DNA from: Anticarsia gemmatalis
Taxonomy: Eukaryota > Arthropoda > Insecta > Lepidoptera > Erebidae
Assembly (NCBI RefSeq): GCF_050436995.1
Contig: NC_134763.1
Coordinates: 1,922,001 to 1,986,000, forward strand
Direction of reading: 5' to 3'
Length of the DNA: 64,000 nt
The position numbers and the translations under genes were made by a program. Below, in pieces: positions 10,205-21,210 of this stretch. Under the pieces are notes generated by a model. The model made no database searches. It was not told where the DNA came from and saw nothing but the letters and a program-made list of their open reading frames with translations. How positions within the stretch are numbered: position 1 is the stretch's first letter; each line of letters begins with the position of its first letter.

Positions 10205-10734
10205 CTGTTATAAACTAGGCGAGAGGCGAATGCTTAAACCATTAATTAATTTATTAGATTTTACAATAGTCTTTCAGTCAGTAATCCATCATTTTATAAC
10301 GACATTGTCGCATTTTTGCGGTTAAACTACCAGAACGAATTTAATGAAGTTTTCAATGGAAATTCTTTTGAGTTTTTAGTTAGAGATTTTTGAGATTAAA
10401 CCCCTCAAACATTTACTCATATTATCCAAATTGCATGAGAGCGGAACCGCGCCAAACTACTACTAAGTAGTATTGAAAAGGAAACCAGTATCTCTTTACC
10501 CAGATTTTAAGCATCATTTTCGGACAGAAAGCTCTTAAACTATCTGCCGGTACAGTTAGTCTAGGATTTACGTTGTTCACTTACTTGACACTCGCCGTCT
10601 ACACTCGTATCGATTTTAACTTGTTATACAAAGGTTATACGAAACAGGATTAAAACTGACTTGCCATACGTTCATCTTTTAACGACTTGACCAGTAATTG
10701 TTTTGTATTTATTTGTTCAATTATTATATACATT

Positions 10735-11000
10735 ATCGTACTAATCCTTATAATATTATAAATGCGAAAGTTTGTGAGAATGTATGTATGTAACTATGTA
10801 TGTATGTTTGTTACTCTTTCACGCAAATACTACTGAACCGATTACGATGAAATTTGGTATATAGGTAGGTGAAGACCCAGAATAACACATAGGCTACTTT
10901 TTATCCCAGAGTTCCTGAGGGAGCGGGATTCACACGGGAAAGGTTTCCACGCGGTCGAAGTCGCGGGCGGCCTCCAGTTCTCAATATAGGAGTATGCTGT
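10735..11000 (+). repeat. Degenerate Helitron-like repeat (aatgcgaaagtttgtg type)
   Basis: Begins near 'ccttataatattataaatgc' and ends in the 'cacgcggtcgaagtcgcggg' region, a pattern seen in decayed form at 11256-11430, 18447-18597 and 61671-61790. The terminal CTAG is not clear. Confidence 0.5.
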
Positions 11001-11255
11001 GTCCGGTATATGACAATATACTCGCATCTCTTTCTCTCTTTCTACGCCTTCGTGTACAACAGGCGTTATGTTAAGTATGTGTGTATTTATAGAATTCTTT
11101 TAAGAAATTTGTGTGCGTAGTTTCTTGATTAATACACTGACCCTAATTCTGCTCTTGATATCGATCTAATTTAATAGCTGCTGAAGATATTATCGTAGCT
11201 AATTAATAAAGACATACCAACAGTCTTTATACCGTGATCTAATATGACGTCATGT

Positions 11256-11430
11256 TATAATAATTATAAATGCGAAAGTTTGTATTTTGTATTAATCATG
11301 GCAAAAGTACGGACCCGATTTTGATGTTGATTTGATGTTAGTTTGAGGTTACCTGAATTAACAAACGAAATACTTTTTTTTCCTGGTAAATCATTTAACG
11401 CAAAGGAAATCGCGGGCAGTAGTTACTGTA
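11256..11430 (+). repeat. Degenerate Helitron-like repeat
   Basis: Shares 'ttataaatgcgaaagtttgt' at the 5' side and 'gaaatcgcgggcagtagtta' near the 3' side with the copy at 10735-11000, with poor conservation between. Confidence 0.4.
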
Positions 11431-11804
11431 GTTAGTACTAGTAAAACAAATGTATATTCCACCCGCTTGGCCTAGATATAACTCGAATTTCACGCGAACA
11501 AATCCGTTTGCGTCAGCAAGTCTAACTCTACGTATAAAACTATTAGTTCCGCAACGGAGTTGGGTCACTCAATCAAAAGTTTGTATATAAGGCAGACCAA
11601 AGCCCCTAGGACGTTAATGTCATAAGGATTGGCTACATTTCTCTTCACAACTTCTCATTTTGATACACGAATCTTGTTATAATGTTGTTGGTGAACTGGA
11701 AAATTTGTATTGAAGTTGTTTCTTATGTTTGTTTGGCCCCCTTTTACGTTAAAATGATTGAACTGATTTAGATAAGTGATTTGTTAGGTTGATATTTTAT
11801 CTAG

Positions 11805-11990
11805 GAGGCTACTACCAATATAATTAAAACTCTTCCGTTACTCAGTAATCAAATGACTGATAGACCGCCGAAACTACTGAGCGTAGAAAGATGAAATTTC
11901 GTATGAAGATTCGTTAGGAAGCGTGGAAGAGAACTAAGAGGATTTTCGGAAATTTCACGCGAGGAAAGCTGCGGGCGGGAAGCTACTTGC
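11805..11990 (+). repeat. Highly degenerate Helitron-like repeat
   Basis: Only the general layout and 'atttcacgcgaggaaagctg' with a following 'cgggcgggaagcta' recall the family. Weak support. Confidence 0.3.
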
Positions 11991-12636
11991 AATAAAAGGA
12001 ACAGAAACGCTAGTGCAACCTTTTATCTAGAAACTAAAAATTCTGGGGTAAGATAGTTTTGGCAAAGATATATTAGTATATGGTTACAATATTAGCAAGC
12101 GTTATCCTACACTTAGCACGAATTTCAAATACACGGGTATTTGACATTTTAAAATACTTGAAAAGAAAATAGTGAAATACTGTAACTACAAGAAGCTATA
12201 TCGATTCGAATCTGACATCGTTTTCTTCAAACTTGTAATTTAGAGGCGTATATGTTAGGTACTACACTATATTTGCTTGGGTCGACGATAAAATATAGGA
12301 ATAAACTTGTTCACAGCTATTGGGAGTCGCAAAAAATAAAGCGCAGAAACAACTGTGAATTTGGGACAAGTTTAAGAATAAAAATGGCATGTCTGCGCGT
12401 TAGATATGGAATTATTCCGGCCCGTTTTACTACCTTAGGGCTAGCTCTTGACTATGTTGAATTGATGTACGAGTACCTATGTATGTCTTTTATGTTTCGA
12501 AAACTATACTTATATGAAAGGCTGGTGTTATTTTGGTCATTGATGTGTTTTTGTTTAAGGGGCCATCTCGAATTTCATAATTTTCTTTATAAATACGAAA
12601 TTTGAGAACTGACCTGTCTGCCGGCGCAGTAGTTAA

Positions 12637-12730
12637 TTGACGTTTCGGGTCTGGTTGTACTTTTTGTCCGTTGTCTGTCTGTTCGTAAAACTCCCTGCGA
12701 CACAAGAGCGATTTTTAGGTAGGGGAGTAG
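12637..12730 (+). repeat. 3' part of a tRNA-derived SINE (gcgacacaagagc type)
   Basis: 'gtttcgggtctggttgtact', 'ttgtccgttgtctgt' and 'gcgacacaagagcgattttt' match the body of the SINE at 38459-38668. Confidence 0.6.
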
Positions 12731-12849
12731 TATTTTTGAAATACGAACAAATACATAAACCAAATTTTTTGTAAACTTAACCGACTGGTACATTATTATC
12801 AGAAATCTTTTTGCCGCAAATTAGTTTTAAAACACAGTGTTATCTCATC

Positions 12850-12855
12850 TTTATT
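12850..12855 (-). terminator. Polyadenylation signal of paralog B
   Basis: AATAAA on the minus strand starts three bases after the TAA stop codon (12860-12858) of the gene at 12858-14519. An unusually short 3' UTR would follow if it is used. Confidence 0.45.
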
Positions 12856-12857
12856 AG

Positions 12858-14519
12858 TTAATAATACAACGCTCCATACTCGATGTCATATTCAAGATAA
12901 TCTTCCTTATTAGCGCCTTCTACCTCAGCCAGACCCCCGCCGTCGCGTCTCAGTTGTCCTTTCAAATATGGTTCCAACTCTGGGTACGCTTCTGCCAGCA
13001 TTCTTGCACCTTGCCTACTAATAGATCCTTCCATAACAATTTCCCTAAACGTATCGTTTAACAAGAAATTCTTATTAACAGCTCTCACTTGCTCAATCTT
13101 TATCAGCAAATCGTGACTGATTTTCACCATATCATTCAGATGCAAGTCTCTCACTCTCTTTCGGTCCTGCCTGTACTGTCGTTTCAAATCTTTGATATAC
13201 CGTTTTAGAAGTTTCGTGCGTTTTTTACGATGTTCTGTGCCGTTTCTATAAGCTTTATTTAATATCTTTCTTATCTCTCTCACTATCTTTTTAATTTTGC
13301 GCTTTATTCTTCGCTTCCTTCTGCTTCGTTCTTTTTCACGTCTACGTCTATCGCGTCTTCTTTTTCTTTTTCGATTTTCTTTCGATCCAGCTTCTCTAGC
13401 CCTCTTTTCTTCTGAATCGGTTGAGAAACTAGTGTCTGCGAAAGAGAGGTCGAAGCCTTGGTACATATCGTAGTTGGTTATTTTGAGAGAACAACATACG
13501 TATTGTGTTCTGCCGCAGAAGTAGTCTCCTCTGTAGATCCGATATTCTGCGTCACACTCCATGGGTAACATACAGTTGCCCCATGGCATGTCGTGTTGGT
13601 TTGGATCGCCGCATGGAACAGCCCAAGGCCCTGAAAGAAAACAAACGTAAGTATTTTCTAGCGTCATTTAAAAAATAAATAGAATTAAGACTGCCTCTGT
13701 GGCGCAGTGGTGAAGGTTGCCACAGCGCTACCATTGTGCCGAAAAGTCGTGCGTTTTAAGACGGAACAATTATTTGTAAAAGTCTCCGCGACAGAAGATC
13801 TATCCTTAGTGTGGAAGTTGTCATCTAAATAAAATATAAAAAAATAAAACCTGCAAAAATTATCTGTGATTGTCTTAACTATCGGCATTAATGTTATTGA
13901 GTTTACTTTCTAAAACAGTTTTTGTTTTATCCTGAGAAGATTGATCATAATGTTTTATTTCCCTATTATAAATTAACTCAAACTTACTAGCAGCCACCAT
14001 ATTGACAACATCAGCGGTAGGACCAGTTGAATTAATGGCTTCCAGTTTCTTCTGCATCCATTTCTCCGTGATTTCATCTTTCCAGTCTTTCATCTCGAAA
14101 CTGGAACTGGTACTATCAGATTCATTATCAAAGGTGGTTAATGTAAGCCGTTTGCTAAACCTTCTTTCAGGCAACCTCGGGAACCGTCGTCGCTTGAGTT
14201 GATTGAGTACAGCATCCATATGATAGTGCTCTTTTCTGATTTTAGGATCGCCAGCCAGTTTGGATGATGGAATGTCTTTTCCATGGTTTAATCGTTCTTC
14301 GAAATTCCTTGCTTTTTTCAGTATTTTGGCTTTGTTTTGAGCTTGTTTAGCGTCTATTGCATCTTCTTGTTTGTGTCGAATTTCTCGTAAGTGGGTCGGT
14401 ATTTCATAATCGTCGTTAGCTCTTTGCAGAAATGTTAATACGTTGTGTTTTAAATCAGAGTATATTGACGATTTTACGACGCTTACGCAGATTAATAATA
14501 TTGTTAATAATTTCTTCAT
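12858..14519 (-). CDS. Predicted secreted protein with clip-like Cys module and basic helix (paralog B)
   Basis: Paralog of the gene at 7779-9489, in convergent orientation. Exons 14519-13988 and 13630-12858 give 434 residues. The start is followed by a clear signal peptide (MKKLLTILLICVSVVKSS). The intron falls after the first base of codon 178 (A|GG, Arg), donor GTAAGT, the same position and phase as in paralog A. The cysteine module is C184, C197, C203, C216, C223, C224 with identical spacing, and shares PCGDP, MPWGNC, AEYRIYRGD and CC. An acidic linker (SEEKRAREAGSKE) leads to an extreme basic tract starting at about residue 264 (RKRKRRRDRRRREKERSRRK). The pattern YPELEPYL and a YDIEYGALYY C-terminus are also shared. 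The shared cysteines suggest an extracellular disulfide fold; the role is unknown. The first exon read past the splice site to 13875 is a retained-intron artefact. Confidence 0.78.
13690..13835 (+). mobile_element. tRNA-derived SINE in the intron of paralog B
   Basis: 'gcctctgtggcgcagtggtg' carries the tRNA box A pattern, and 'gcgacagaagatct' with 'gtggaagttgtc' match the SINE body at 38459-38668. Box B is damaged. It accounts for most of the extra length of this intron (357 nt) compared with that of paralog A (229 nt). Confidence 0.75.
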
Positions 14520-15025
14520 TGTTTTTCTACATGTCTAGTGTTTCCTGTTTTGTAAATAAAAGTAAAATCTTTGGTACAATGATTGTTGGAACTAATAAAA
14601 TGTTTACGGCTTTCGTGGGTATAAAATTTAATAAAAATATATAAGTCCCAATGTTATTACCTGTTTAGTTTAGCGGTTTGTTGCTAAGTAAGTGGTAGCT
14701 TAGGTTCGATTACTGAGTTTGGTTATTTTTTATGGCAACATTTTTGGAACACATTTTATAAAATATGCTTTTAGAAATGTTATTAATCAGTCTTTACTAT
14801 GGCCATGTAATATCGATATTGTTACATAAAATGTACCTACACGTGGCTTGTAAGCAAATGTGTCAAATTAAAGAAACGGTGGATATTTTGCTTTTATAAT
14901 GGTTTAGACCATTTTTGAATTTTTATCGGAAGCGTACAACAAATAAAGTTTTGACATGTCTGTAGTACTTACTTCACGAGCTCATTGAAACATAGACGTT
15001 CAGCTTAAATACAACTAGGTAGTAG
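14520..15025. other. Upstream region of paralog B, no gene seen
   Basis: AT-rich sequence expected to hold the promoter of the minus-strand paralog B. I see no clear TATA box at the right distance and no repeat. Confidence 0.4.
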
Positions 15026-15110
15026 GCGGTCACCCATCCATAGGCTGTTCGCGAAGTTGTTGCTTAACCCTTAAATCGTTTGCCGACCGGTGAACGTAAC
15101 TAGTTATGAG
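15026..15110 (-). repeat. 5S-rRNA-like SINE fragment, subfamily B
   Basis: The inverted words 'ggcggtcacccatccatagg' and 'gttgcttaacc', then 'cgtttgccgaccggtgaacg', correspond to box C, box A and the head of the SINE at 26452-26700. Confidence 0.65.
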
Positions 15111-15275
15111 CGTCTATATCTTTTTGTTTCATTGGCGTAATGTTTTCTTAGATAAAGCCAAAGATCTGTACAGTATCGTCGTAGAACGTGACATCTCTTT
15201 TGTATTTCAGCCACGTTGCACCCCCTTGTAAGGGTGGGGGTAGTAAACCAGCGGTTCACTTCTTATTATATATCA

Positions 15276-15640
15276 GCTTAGCCTTTTTTCCAAGCTATGT
15301 TGGAGTGGGCTTCCAGTCTCACCGGATGCAGCTGAATACCAGTGTTTTACATGGAGCGACTGCCTATCTGACCTCCGCAACCCAGTTACCTGGGATAACA
15401 CGGTACCCTTCGGTAAGACTGGTTGTCAGACTTTCAAGCTTCTAACTACTGTCAAAGATCTTCGAAAATGACATTCGGGACCCACAATTTAACGTGCCTT
15501 CCGAAACACGGAGGAACTCGATATGTATAAGATGGTCACCCATCCACAAATCTACCTCGGCAAGCGTTGCTTAACCTCAGAGATCGATCCGCGCGGCTGT
15601 TGTTAACTAAGCCACGAACTCCTCACTAAGCCACGAGGAG
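15276..15640 (-). mobile_element. 5S-rRNA-like SINE, subfamily A
   Basis: Nearly the same sequence as 7167-7548, including 'ccagtctcaccggatgcagc', 'ggtcacccatccacaaat' (inverse of box C) and 'gatcgatccgcgcggctgtt'. Confidence 0.75.
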
Positions 15641-15916
15641 CTCGGTTGGTTGGGTGGTGGAAGTATACAAAACTTAGACTTTAAACCGTCACATACCCGT
15701 TGACTTAGCAGCAAAAACAGACAGTTGTAAATTACTTACGGCTATTGGATATTAACTTCTGTCCACAACTTCGTCCACGTGAGAAAAATTTGGAGTAAAG
15801 AGTATCCTATGCCTTAATCCGGGTTATAAGTTATCAGTTTACTTAAATTAACTTCCGCTTAGAAGGTTTTTCATGAAAGACTAACAAACGTACATCCTAA
15901 CTTTTGCTTCTATCTA

Positions 15917-16159
15917 TCTATACTAATATTATAAGCTGAAGAGTTTGTTTGTTTGTTTGTTTGAACGCGCTAATCTCAGGAACTACTGGCCTGATTTGAA
16001 ATATTCTTTCAGTGTTAGATAGCCCATTTATCGAGGAAGGCTATAGGCTATATATCATCACGCTACGACCAATAGGAGCAGAGTACCAGTGAAAAATGTT
16101 AAAAAACGATTTTGCCCATTCTCTAATGTGACGCAAGCGAAGTTGCGCGGGTCAGCTAG
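15917..16159 (+). mobile_element. Non-autonomous Helitron
   Basis: Starts TCTATACTAATATT, ends GGGTCAGCTAG before T. Same family as 835-1097, with one internal A missing in the 5' terminus. Confidence 0.88.
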
Positions 16160-17439
16160 TAATTAAGATTACGCAGTGCTTATTGAAACATCTAACAGAA
16201 TATCCGAATTACTTCAATAAAAAACCACGGTCTTCAAAATCTCCCGCTGATTTTATAGCCACACTGTGTTTACAAGAGCAGATAAGGTAATAGGGTGGGC
16301 TAATCAGGCCTGTGCTCAAGGGATTCCTGTTCCCAACATCCTACCTAAGGCTTTTTAACTGAAAAAAATAACAATCTACTAAAGATTTTTGCTGCAAAAG
16401 TTAAAATGGCTGGGCGACAATTGTGTTTTGTTTATTTTAGATTTCGACCGTGTAAAAAGATTTTTTGAGGTAAAAAGTATATAATGTGTTAATCTAGACT
16501 ATAACGTATCTATGTGCCAAATCTTATTTCAATAAATTTAGTAGCTTTTGCGTAAATCAGTAACATCAAATCAATTAATTAGATTAAGAATAAGAATAGA
16601 TTTGAAAAATAAGTACTTTACAGGTTTTGAAATTTTGAAATTTTCAAGACAAGAAACCTAAAGCCTTTTTTTGAAAATATTTAAGTACCTGCTTTTTGTT
16701 TCCGCTTTTATGGAATTTACAAGAACCTCCAAGACTTGCAATACTATCGTATCGTTTGAGCCAACCATTAATTTTACGAGTGATTTTAACGTATTTATAA
16801 CTTTACGTCAATATTAGTTCCGGTAATTAATTTTCAAAACTATTAAAATTGAATCTTTTGAACGTAAATCAATAATACAAATCTTTGTTCTACACAACGG
16901 GCCATTGGCTGCAGTATGCTGCAAAATCCTGCAACATCTTTTCTACCATTTATTCAGGTAAAAATGGACCTTATTATCTTGTGTTAAGGACTATGTTGAC
17001 TGCAAAATATGATGTGTAATTGTCCAAAGATATGTTTTGGAGCGACGCCAATGGTCTTAGTACTTGGTTGTTTCGCTAATAATTCATAAAGGTATTTTAG
17101 TGGAGTGAATTTGAAGTTCCTATGTACATTGTTGGAGATTACAGACGTTGGACTACAACTTTAAAGAGATAGTACATAATATTATGCACATACATGCATT
17201 CATAACATCTTTTTCCACCATTGAATCAGCACTTCTTTGAGGCATGAGAGACCAAAGAACGCTATTGGATCCCATAATTTTTTTTTGCACTTTTATATTC
17301 TCACAGAATGAACAAGAGGTCCTGTTGTTCACCTACTTAATGTTTGATGACGGTCATAGATAGTATTCGTTACCCTACTTTAATTTTGACCATAGAGATC
17401 ATAGTTTTATCTAAAGCAGAATTAAAAAAAACGGTAGAT
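16160..17439. other. Gene-free stretch
   Basis: AT-rich sequence with no ORF, splice-site pair or repeat that I can defend. A few words near 17248 ('gagaccaaagaacgctattg') recall the repeat at 42700-42845. Confidence 0.4.
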
Positions 17440-17526
17440 ACAATCCCTACTAACTCTTGTTTCATTCACATCCATACATCTTGTCATACAGGACTACCGG
17501 TTACGAGTACTACGCACATGATCTTA
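17440..17526 (+). repeat. Interspersed repeat of the 'cacatccatacatcttgtc' family
   Basis: Matches 42760-42845 through 'ttcattcacatccatacatc' and 'cttgtcatacaggac'. It ends where the Helitron at 17527 begins. Confidence 0.6.
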
Positions 17527-17779
17527 TCTATACTAATATTATAAAGCTGAAGAGTTTGTTTGTTTGTCTGTTTGAACGCGCTAATCTCAGGAACTACTGA
17601 TCCGATTTCAAAAATTTTTTCAGTGTTAGTTAGTCCATTTATCGAGGAAGGTTATAGGCTATATATCATACGCTGCGACCAATAGGAGCAGAGTAACAGT
17701 AAAAAATGTAACGAAAACGGGAACATTTTTGACCCATTCTCTCTTATGTGACGCAAGCGAAGTTGCGCGGGTCAGCTAG
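17527..17779 (+). mobile_element. Non-autonomous Helitron
   Basis: Intact TCTATACTAATATTATAAAG start and GGGTCAGCTAG end before T. Confidence 0.88.
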
Positions 17780-18446
17780 TTAAAGGATATTACTAAAGAA
17801 GTACCTTAAGTTGGATAAATACGGAAATAATTATTTAAGACGCTACTTCCTTGTCGTCCTCTCATTCGGTAAGCATTCCAAAAATTACGTAAATAGGCGT
17901 TTTAATGTCATTATTTAGCCGGGTCGCGGTCACAGGGAATGGCAAGTGTAGTAAGCATAAATATAATAATAATATAAGTATAATTATTTCTTACTTTTAA
18001 TTAATAGTGAGGTTTAGTAACGTTATATCTTGCTATAAAATTATCAAGACTGTGATGTCACCAGAATGTTTAATTCTAATAAAATTAATTTAATTATTTA
18101 CTTCGATAAAAAATACTAGTCATATATTTTTTTACTCTGAAAAGCGAACTAGAAAAATCTATTGCACATTTTTATTCTAAGATAGAAGCAGGATAATCTA
18201 CGGTATCTCAAGAAATATACCTTTATATTTAAAAATAAATATCCACGCGATCGGCACTCCGGTAGAAAGCCAGTTTTAATACAAAACTGAATACTCCCAG
18301 TCTGTTTGTTCAGGTCGTTATTGGGTCCTCGGGGTTCACACTAAGTAAACTGTGAATATAAGCATCCATCTTAGCCTTTTCACGAATAGTTTTGAGGCTC
18401 TTGAAGACATTTGAGACATTCTTAAATTTATTTATCGTTATCTGCT

Positions 18447-18597
18447 ATTAATATTATGAATGTGAAAGTTTGTGAAGTTATCTTAAAACTGCTAAACGGA
18501 TTTTGATAAAATTCGATACATGGATTAACACAAAATATACTTTTTACCCTGTGAAATCTTTTCACGTGAAAGTGTGGCAGGCAGAAACTAGTAAACT
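18447..18597 (+). repeat. Degenerate Helitron-like repeat
   Basis: 'attatgaatgtgaaagtttg', 'ctgctaaacggattttgat' and a 3' 'gcaggcagaaactagt' recall the aatgcgaaag subfamily ending in CTAG. Confidence 0.45.
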
Positions 18598-18720
18598 GTA
18601 AAATTTATTGTTACTACCTTTTCCCTGTGATTTTCCTGCGTAAAAAAAATCTGTAGCGTCGTTGTGATTTAGTAATGAATGATCAAGCATATGAATTATC
18701 GCATTTATTATATTAGTACT

Positions 18721-18980
18721 CTAGCTGAGCCGCGCAACTTCGCTTGCGTCACATAAGAGAGAATGGGTCATAATTTTCCCCGTTTTTGTAACCTTTTTTA
18801 CTTGTACTCTGCTCCTATTGGTCGTAGCGTGATGATATATAGCCTATAGCCTTCCCCGATAAACGGGCTATCTAACACTGAAATAATTTTTCAAATCGGT
18901 TCAGTAGTTTCTGAGATTAGCGCGTTCAAACAAACAAACAAACTCTTCAGCTTTATAATATTAGTATAGATTAGTATAGA
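18721..18980 (-). mobile_element. Non-autonomous Helitron with duplicated 5' terminus
   Basis: Inverted copy from CTAGCTGAGC to the TCTATACTAA terminus, which occurs twice in tandem (10-bp unit) at 18961-18980. Confidence 0.85.
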
Positions 18981-19301
18981 TATGCACGATGACAATTTAA
19001 TTACAGTGAAAGTAAGCAAGCAAGTGGCGCAAAACAGGCATTAAAAAATTTAACTTATATGCGTGTCATGACACGTGTTTACGCAGGTTAATTTTGCGTG
19101 TATCTTCAAACTTATTGGGTTCAAAGCGATCCCAAGAGGCTCCGAGTAATTAAGTTATCTGAAACGTAACTGATACATTACTAAGTTATAAATAAGTTAT
19201 CAAACTATCTGTTGCTTATTATTTCGATGTATATCTTACTAATAAACGTCTCGTAAGCTCTGATTAGTTACAGTGTTTTGCCACTTTCAATCGATGAAAT
19301 T

Positions 19302-19471
19302 GTAGCTCGATTTTCTAGTACTATCGACTACCGACAACTGGCTTGTCATCGAGAAATTTTGTATGAAAATCAGCGCCTCTGACGGGCGTCGTAGGAACTA
19401 TTTTAGCAGTACATTTTAAATGTCAAACTTTCGATACCCGACAATACCGTCTGTAGAGAACCGAGCTACTG
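19302..19471. mobile_element. Foldback MITE (GTAGCTCGATT termini)
   Basis: The ends 'gtagctcgattttct' and 'agagaaccgagctac' are inverted repeats, and the interior words 'gcgcctctgacgggcg' and 'gcagtacattttaaatgtc' recur in the copies at 26787, 35870, 36985, 52580, 60809 and 61375. Confidence 0.7.
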
Positions 19472-19574
19472 TATATGAGTGAAAAAGACAAAACACTAGC
19501 TAATCAGAGCTTTCACAACGTTTATCAAGAAGCCAGGTAGATTTTAGACTGACCTGACTGTATATTTGAGAAAA

Positions 19575-19765
19575 CTGTGTAGTCTGAGCGGCAGTGTTTG
19601 CGGCCGCAAATCACGAGGTCTCGGATTTGATCCCTAGATCGGGCAAAGTACCTAATATTGGATTTTTCTTACTTCTCATACAATGTCCTCAATAGTAGTT
19701 CGGGGTTTGTTTACGTGCACGGTATTTAGCAATAGGCTTCCCTATTACATAGGACTTACTTTTGT
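19575..19765 (+). repeat. tRNA-derived SINE (tctcgggttcgattcc type)
   Basis: A damaged head with 'ggtctcggatttgatccc' (box B region) and 'gggcaaagtac', then 'tcctcaatagtagttcgggg' and 'cctattacataggactta'. Confidence 0.6.
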
Positions 19766-20065
19766 TAATCTCAAAACAGAAATAGTTATAAAAAATATCA
19801 AAATATATTTCCAAAATTTCTTCACATTCAAAACGAATAAACACGGTACGGTCACCCTTTAACTTCACGCTAACATAAGCAGTCGTAGGCAGAGAATATC
19901 ATGCATATTTGAATAATAATAGTCACGTTGTGTTCGGGATTGAATATTGAAGAATATGCGGCATAGTAAAGGCTTGCTTTCAACCGGTGACAAGCCTGTA
20001 ACCTGAAAAAATGGATCTTGTTTGTTATGTAGCTTTATGCATACATAATACATACAATGTATACA

Positions 20066-20485
20066 TAATCCGACTGCTGATTATGACGTCTCGGGTTCGA
20101 TTCCTGAGTTGGGCAAAGTACTATTGATCTTTTCTAATTTATATAGGAACTAGCGGACCCGACAGACGTTGTCCTGTCTACACGTCTTTAATTTGAAAAT
20201 TTTAAACTTTTTTTAATAATCTAAACCATTCTCAGATCCCCTTGAACACACACAAAAAAAAAACATCAAAATCGATCCAGTCGTTGAAGAGAAGTTCAGT
20301 GACATACACACTTACAGAAGAATTATATATATAAAGATATTTTTTAATTTGTAGCCCCGAGTGTAGTAACGTGTTCGGTACAATTGTCATAAGTTCGGCC
20401 CATATTACATAGGTGGAACTAGCATCATACATCTCTGCCCACAACTTCAGGGATAACAGGCTTGATATGACGCATATACCGAAGG
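20066..20485 (+). mobile_element. tRNA-derived SINE split by a Helitron
   Basis: The head 'gtctcgggttcgattcctga' with 'gggcaaagtactattg' (20066-20149) continues after the Helitron as 'gtagccccgagtgtagtaac' and 'cagggataacaggcttgat' (20338-20485), in the order seen in intact copies. Confidence 0.7.
20150..20337 (-). mobile_element. Helitron-like element, CTAGCGGACCCG family
   Basis: The minus-strand copy ends CTAG at 20150 after A and begins TCTTTATATATATAATT next to T at 20338. It interrupts the SINE at 20066-20485, which shows that it is the later insertion. Confidence 0.7.
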
Positions 20486-20770
20486 AACTAATTTTATATA
20501 ATAATATGTAAATCATTCGATATTGGACAGTACCGATAGTGGAAAATGGCTACAAGAGCTATAAGCGTTTTTTATCTAATGCTTTTAAAAAGGTTTCAAC
20601 AAGTATTTGTAACTACAATTAATTAAATACGCTAAGCTAAGGCAATAAGTTAGATTAAAACCGTCTATATAACTGGGGTTAGTGTAGAATTAATTAACAT
20701 TCCTAGATAGTGCAATAATGTGCTGTGTGAAGGAGGTGATACATTGCATGACTGCATGTGAACTAATATA

Positions 20771-20987
20771 CAGTCAACTAGGGTAACTTTGAATCATTTG
20801 GGTAACATTGAACGGGGGAATTTGAACTAGTTTCGATTAATTTTTCATATGAAACCAACACAATTGATAAAAGTTTGCAAAACTAAAATAAATATTTTTT
20901 CAGTTTCATATGAAAAAATAATCGAAACTAGTTCAAATTCCCCTGTTCAATGTTACCCAAATGATTCAAAGTTACCCAAGTTGACTG
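20771..20987. mobile_element. Tc1/mariner-type hairpin MITE
   Basis: Two arms of about 86 bp, starting CAGTCAACTAGGGTAAC and the near-exact inverse, differ at only about four positions and are flanked by TA on both sides (20769-20770, 20988-20989). A central spacer of about 45 bp separates them. No coding sequence. Confidence 0.85.
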
Positions 20988-21064
20988 TACCACTGATATT
21001 TCAAATGCGAAAATGTGTATGAGTGTTTGTTATGCTTTTACGCAAAAACTGCTGAAAAGGTTTT

Positions 21065-21210
21065 CTTGACTGTCTCTGTGGTCTGGGCTGTAGTCTATAC
21101 GCTGAGTGCTGATCACGAAGTCCTTGGTTCGATTCTTGGGTAGAGTAAAGTGCTATTGGTCTTCCTAATTTATATTACAATATTTCTCAACAGTAGCCCG
21201 GTGCTTGAGA
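21065..21210 (+). repeat. tRNA-derived SINE, 5' part
   Basis: 'gactgtctctgtggtctggg', 'aagtccttggttcgattct' (box B) and 'gtaaagtgctattggtctt' match the SINE at 58401-58775. The tail is cut short. Confidence 0.6.

Larger units (their letters stand above)
9871..12636. other. Intergenic sequence between the two paralogs
   Basis: Apart from the exon-like segment at 10091-10204 and degenerate Helitron-like repeats (10735-11000, 11256-11430, 11805-11990), I see no gene. A GC-richer patch at 9945-10030 has short ORFs on both strands and no convincing splice sites. An ORF of 117 codons at 12252-12605 looks random. Confidence 0.5.

Noticed and set aside
12252..12605. 117-codon ORF
   Set aside because: No domain, no signal of selection visible, and no splice context.
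13875..13987. Extension of the first exon of paralog B to a stop at 13875
   Set aside because: A strong GTAAGT donor at 13987 in the position homologous to paralog A, and an exact phase match to the acceptor at 13631, favour splicing.
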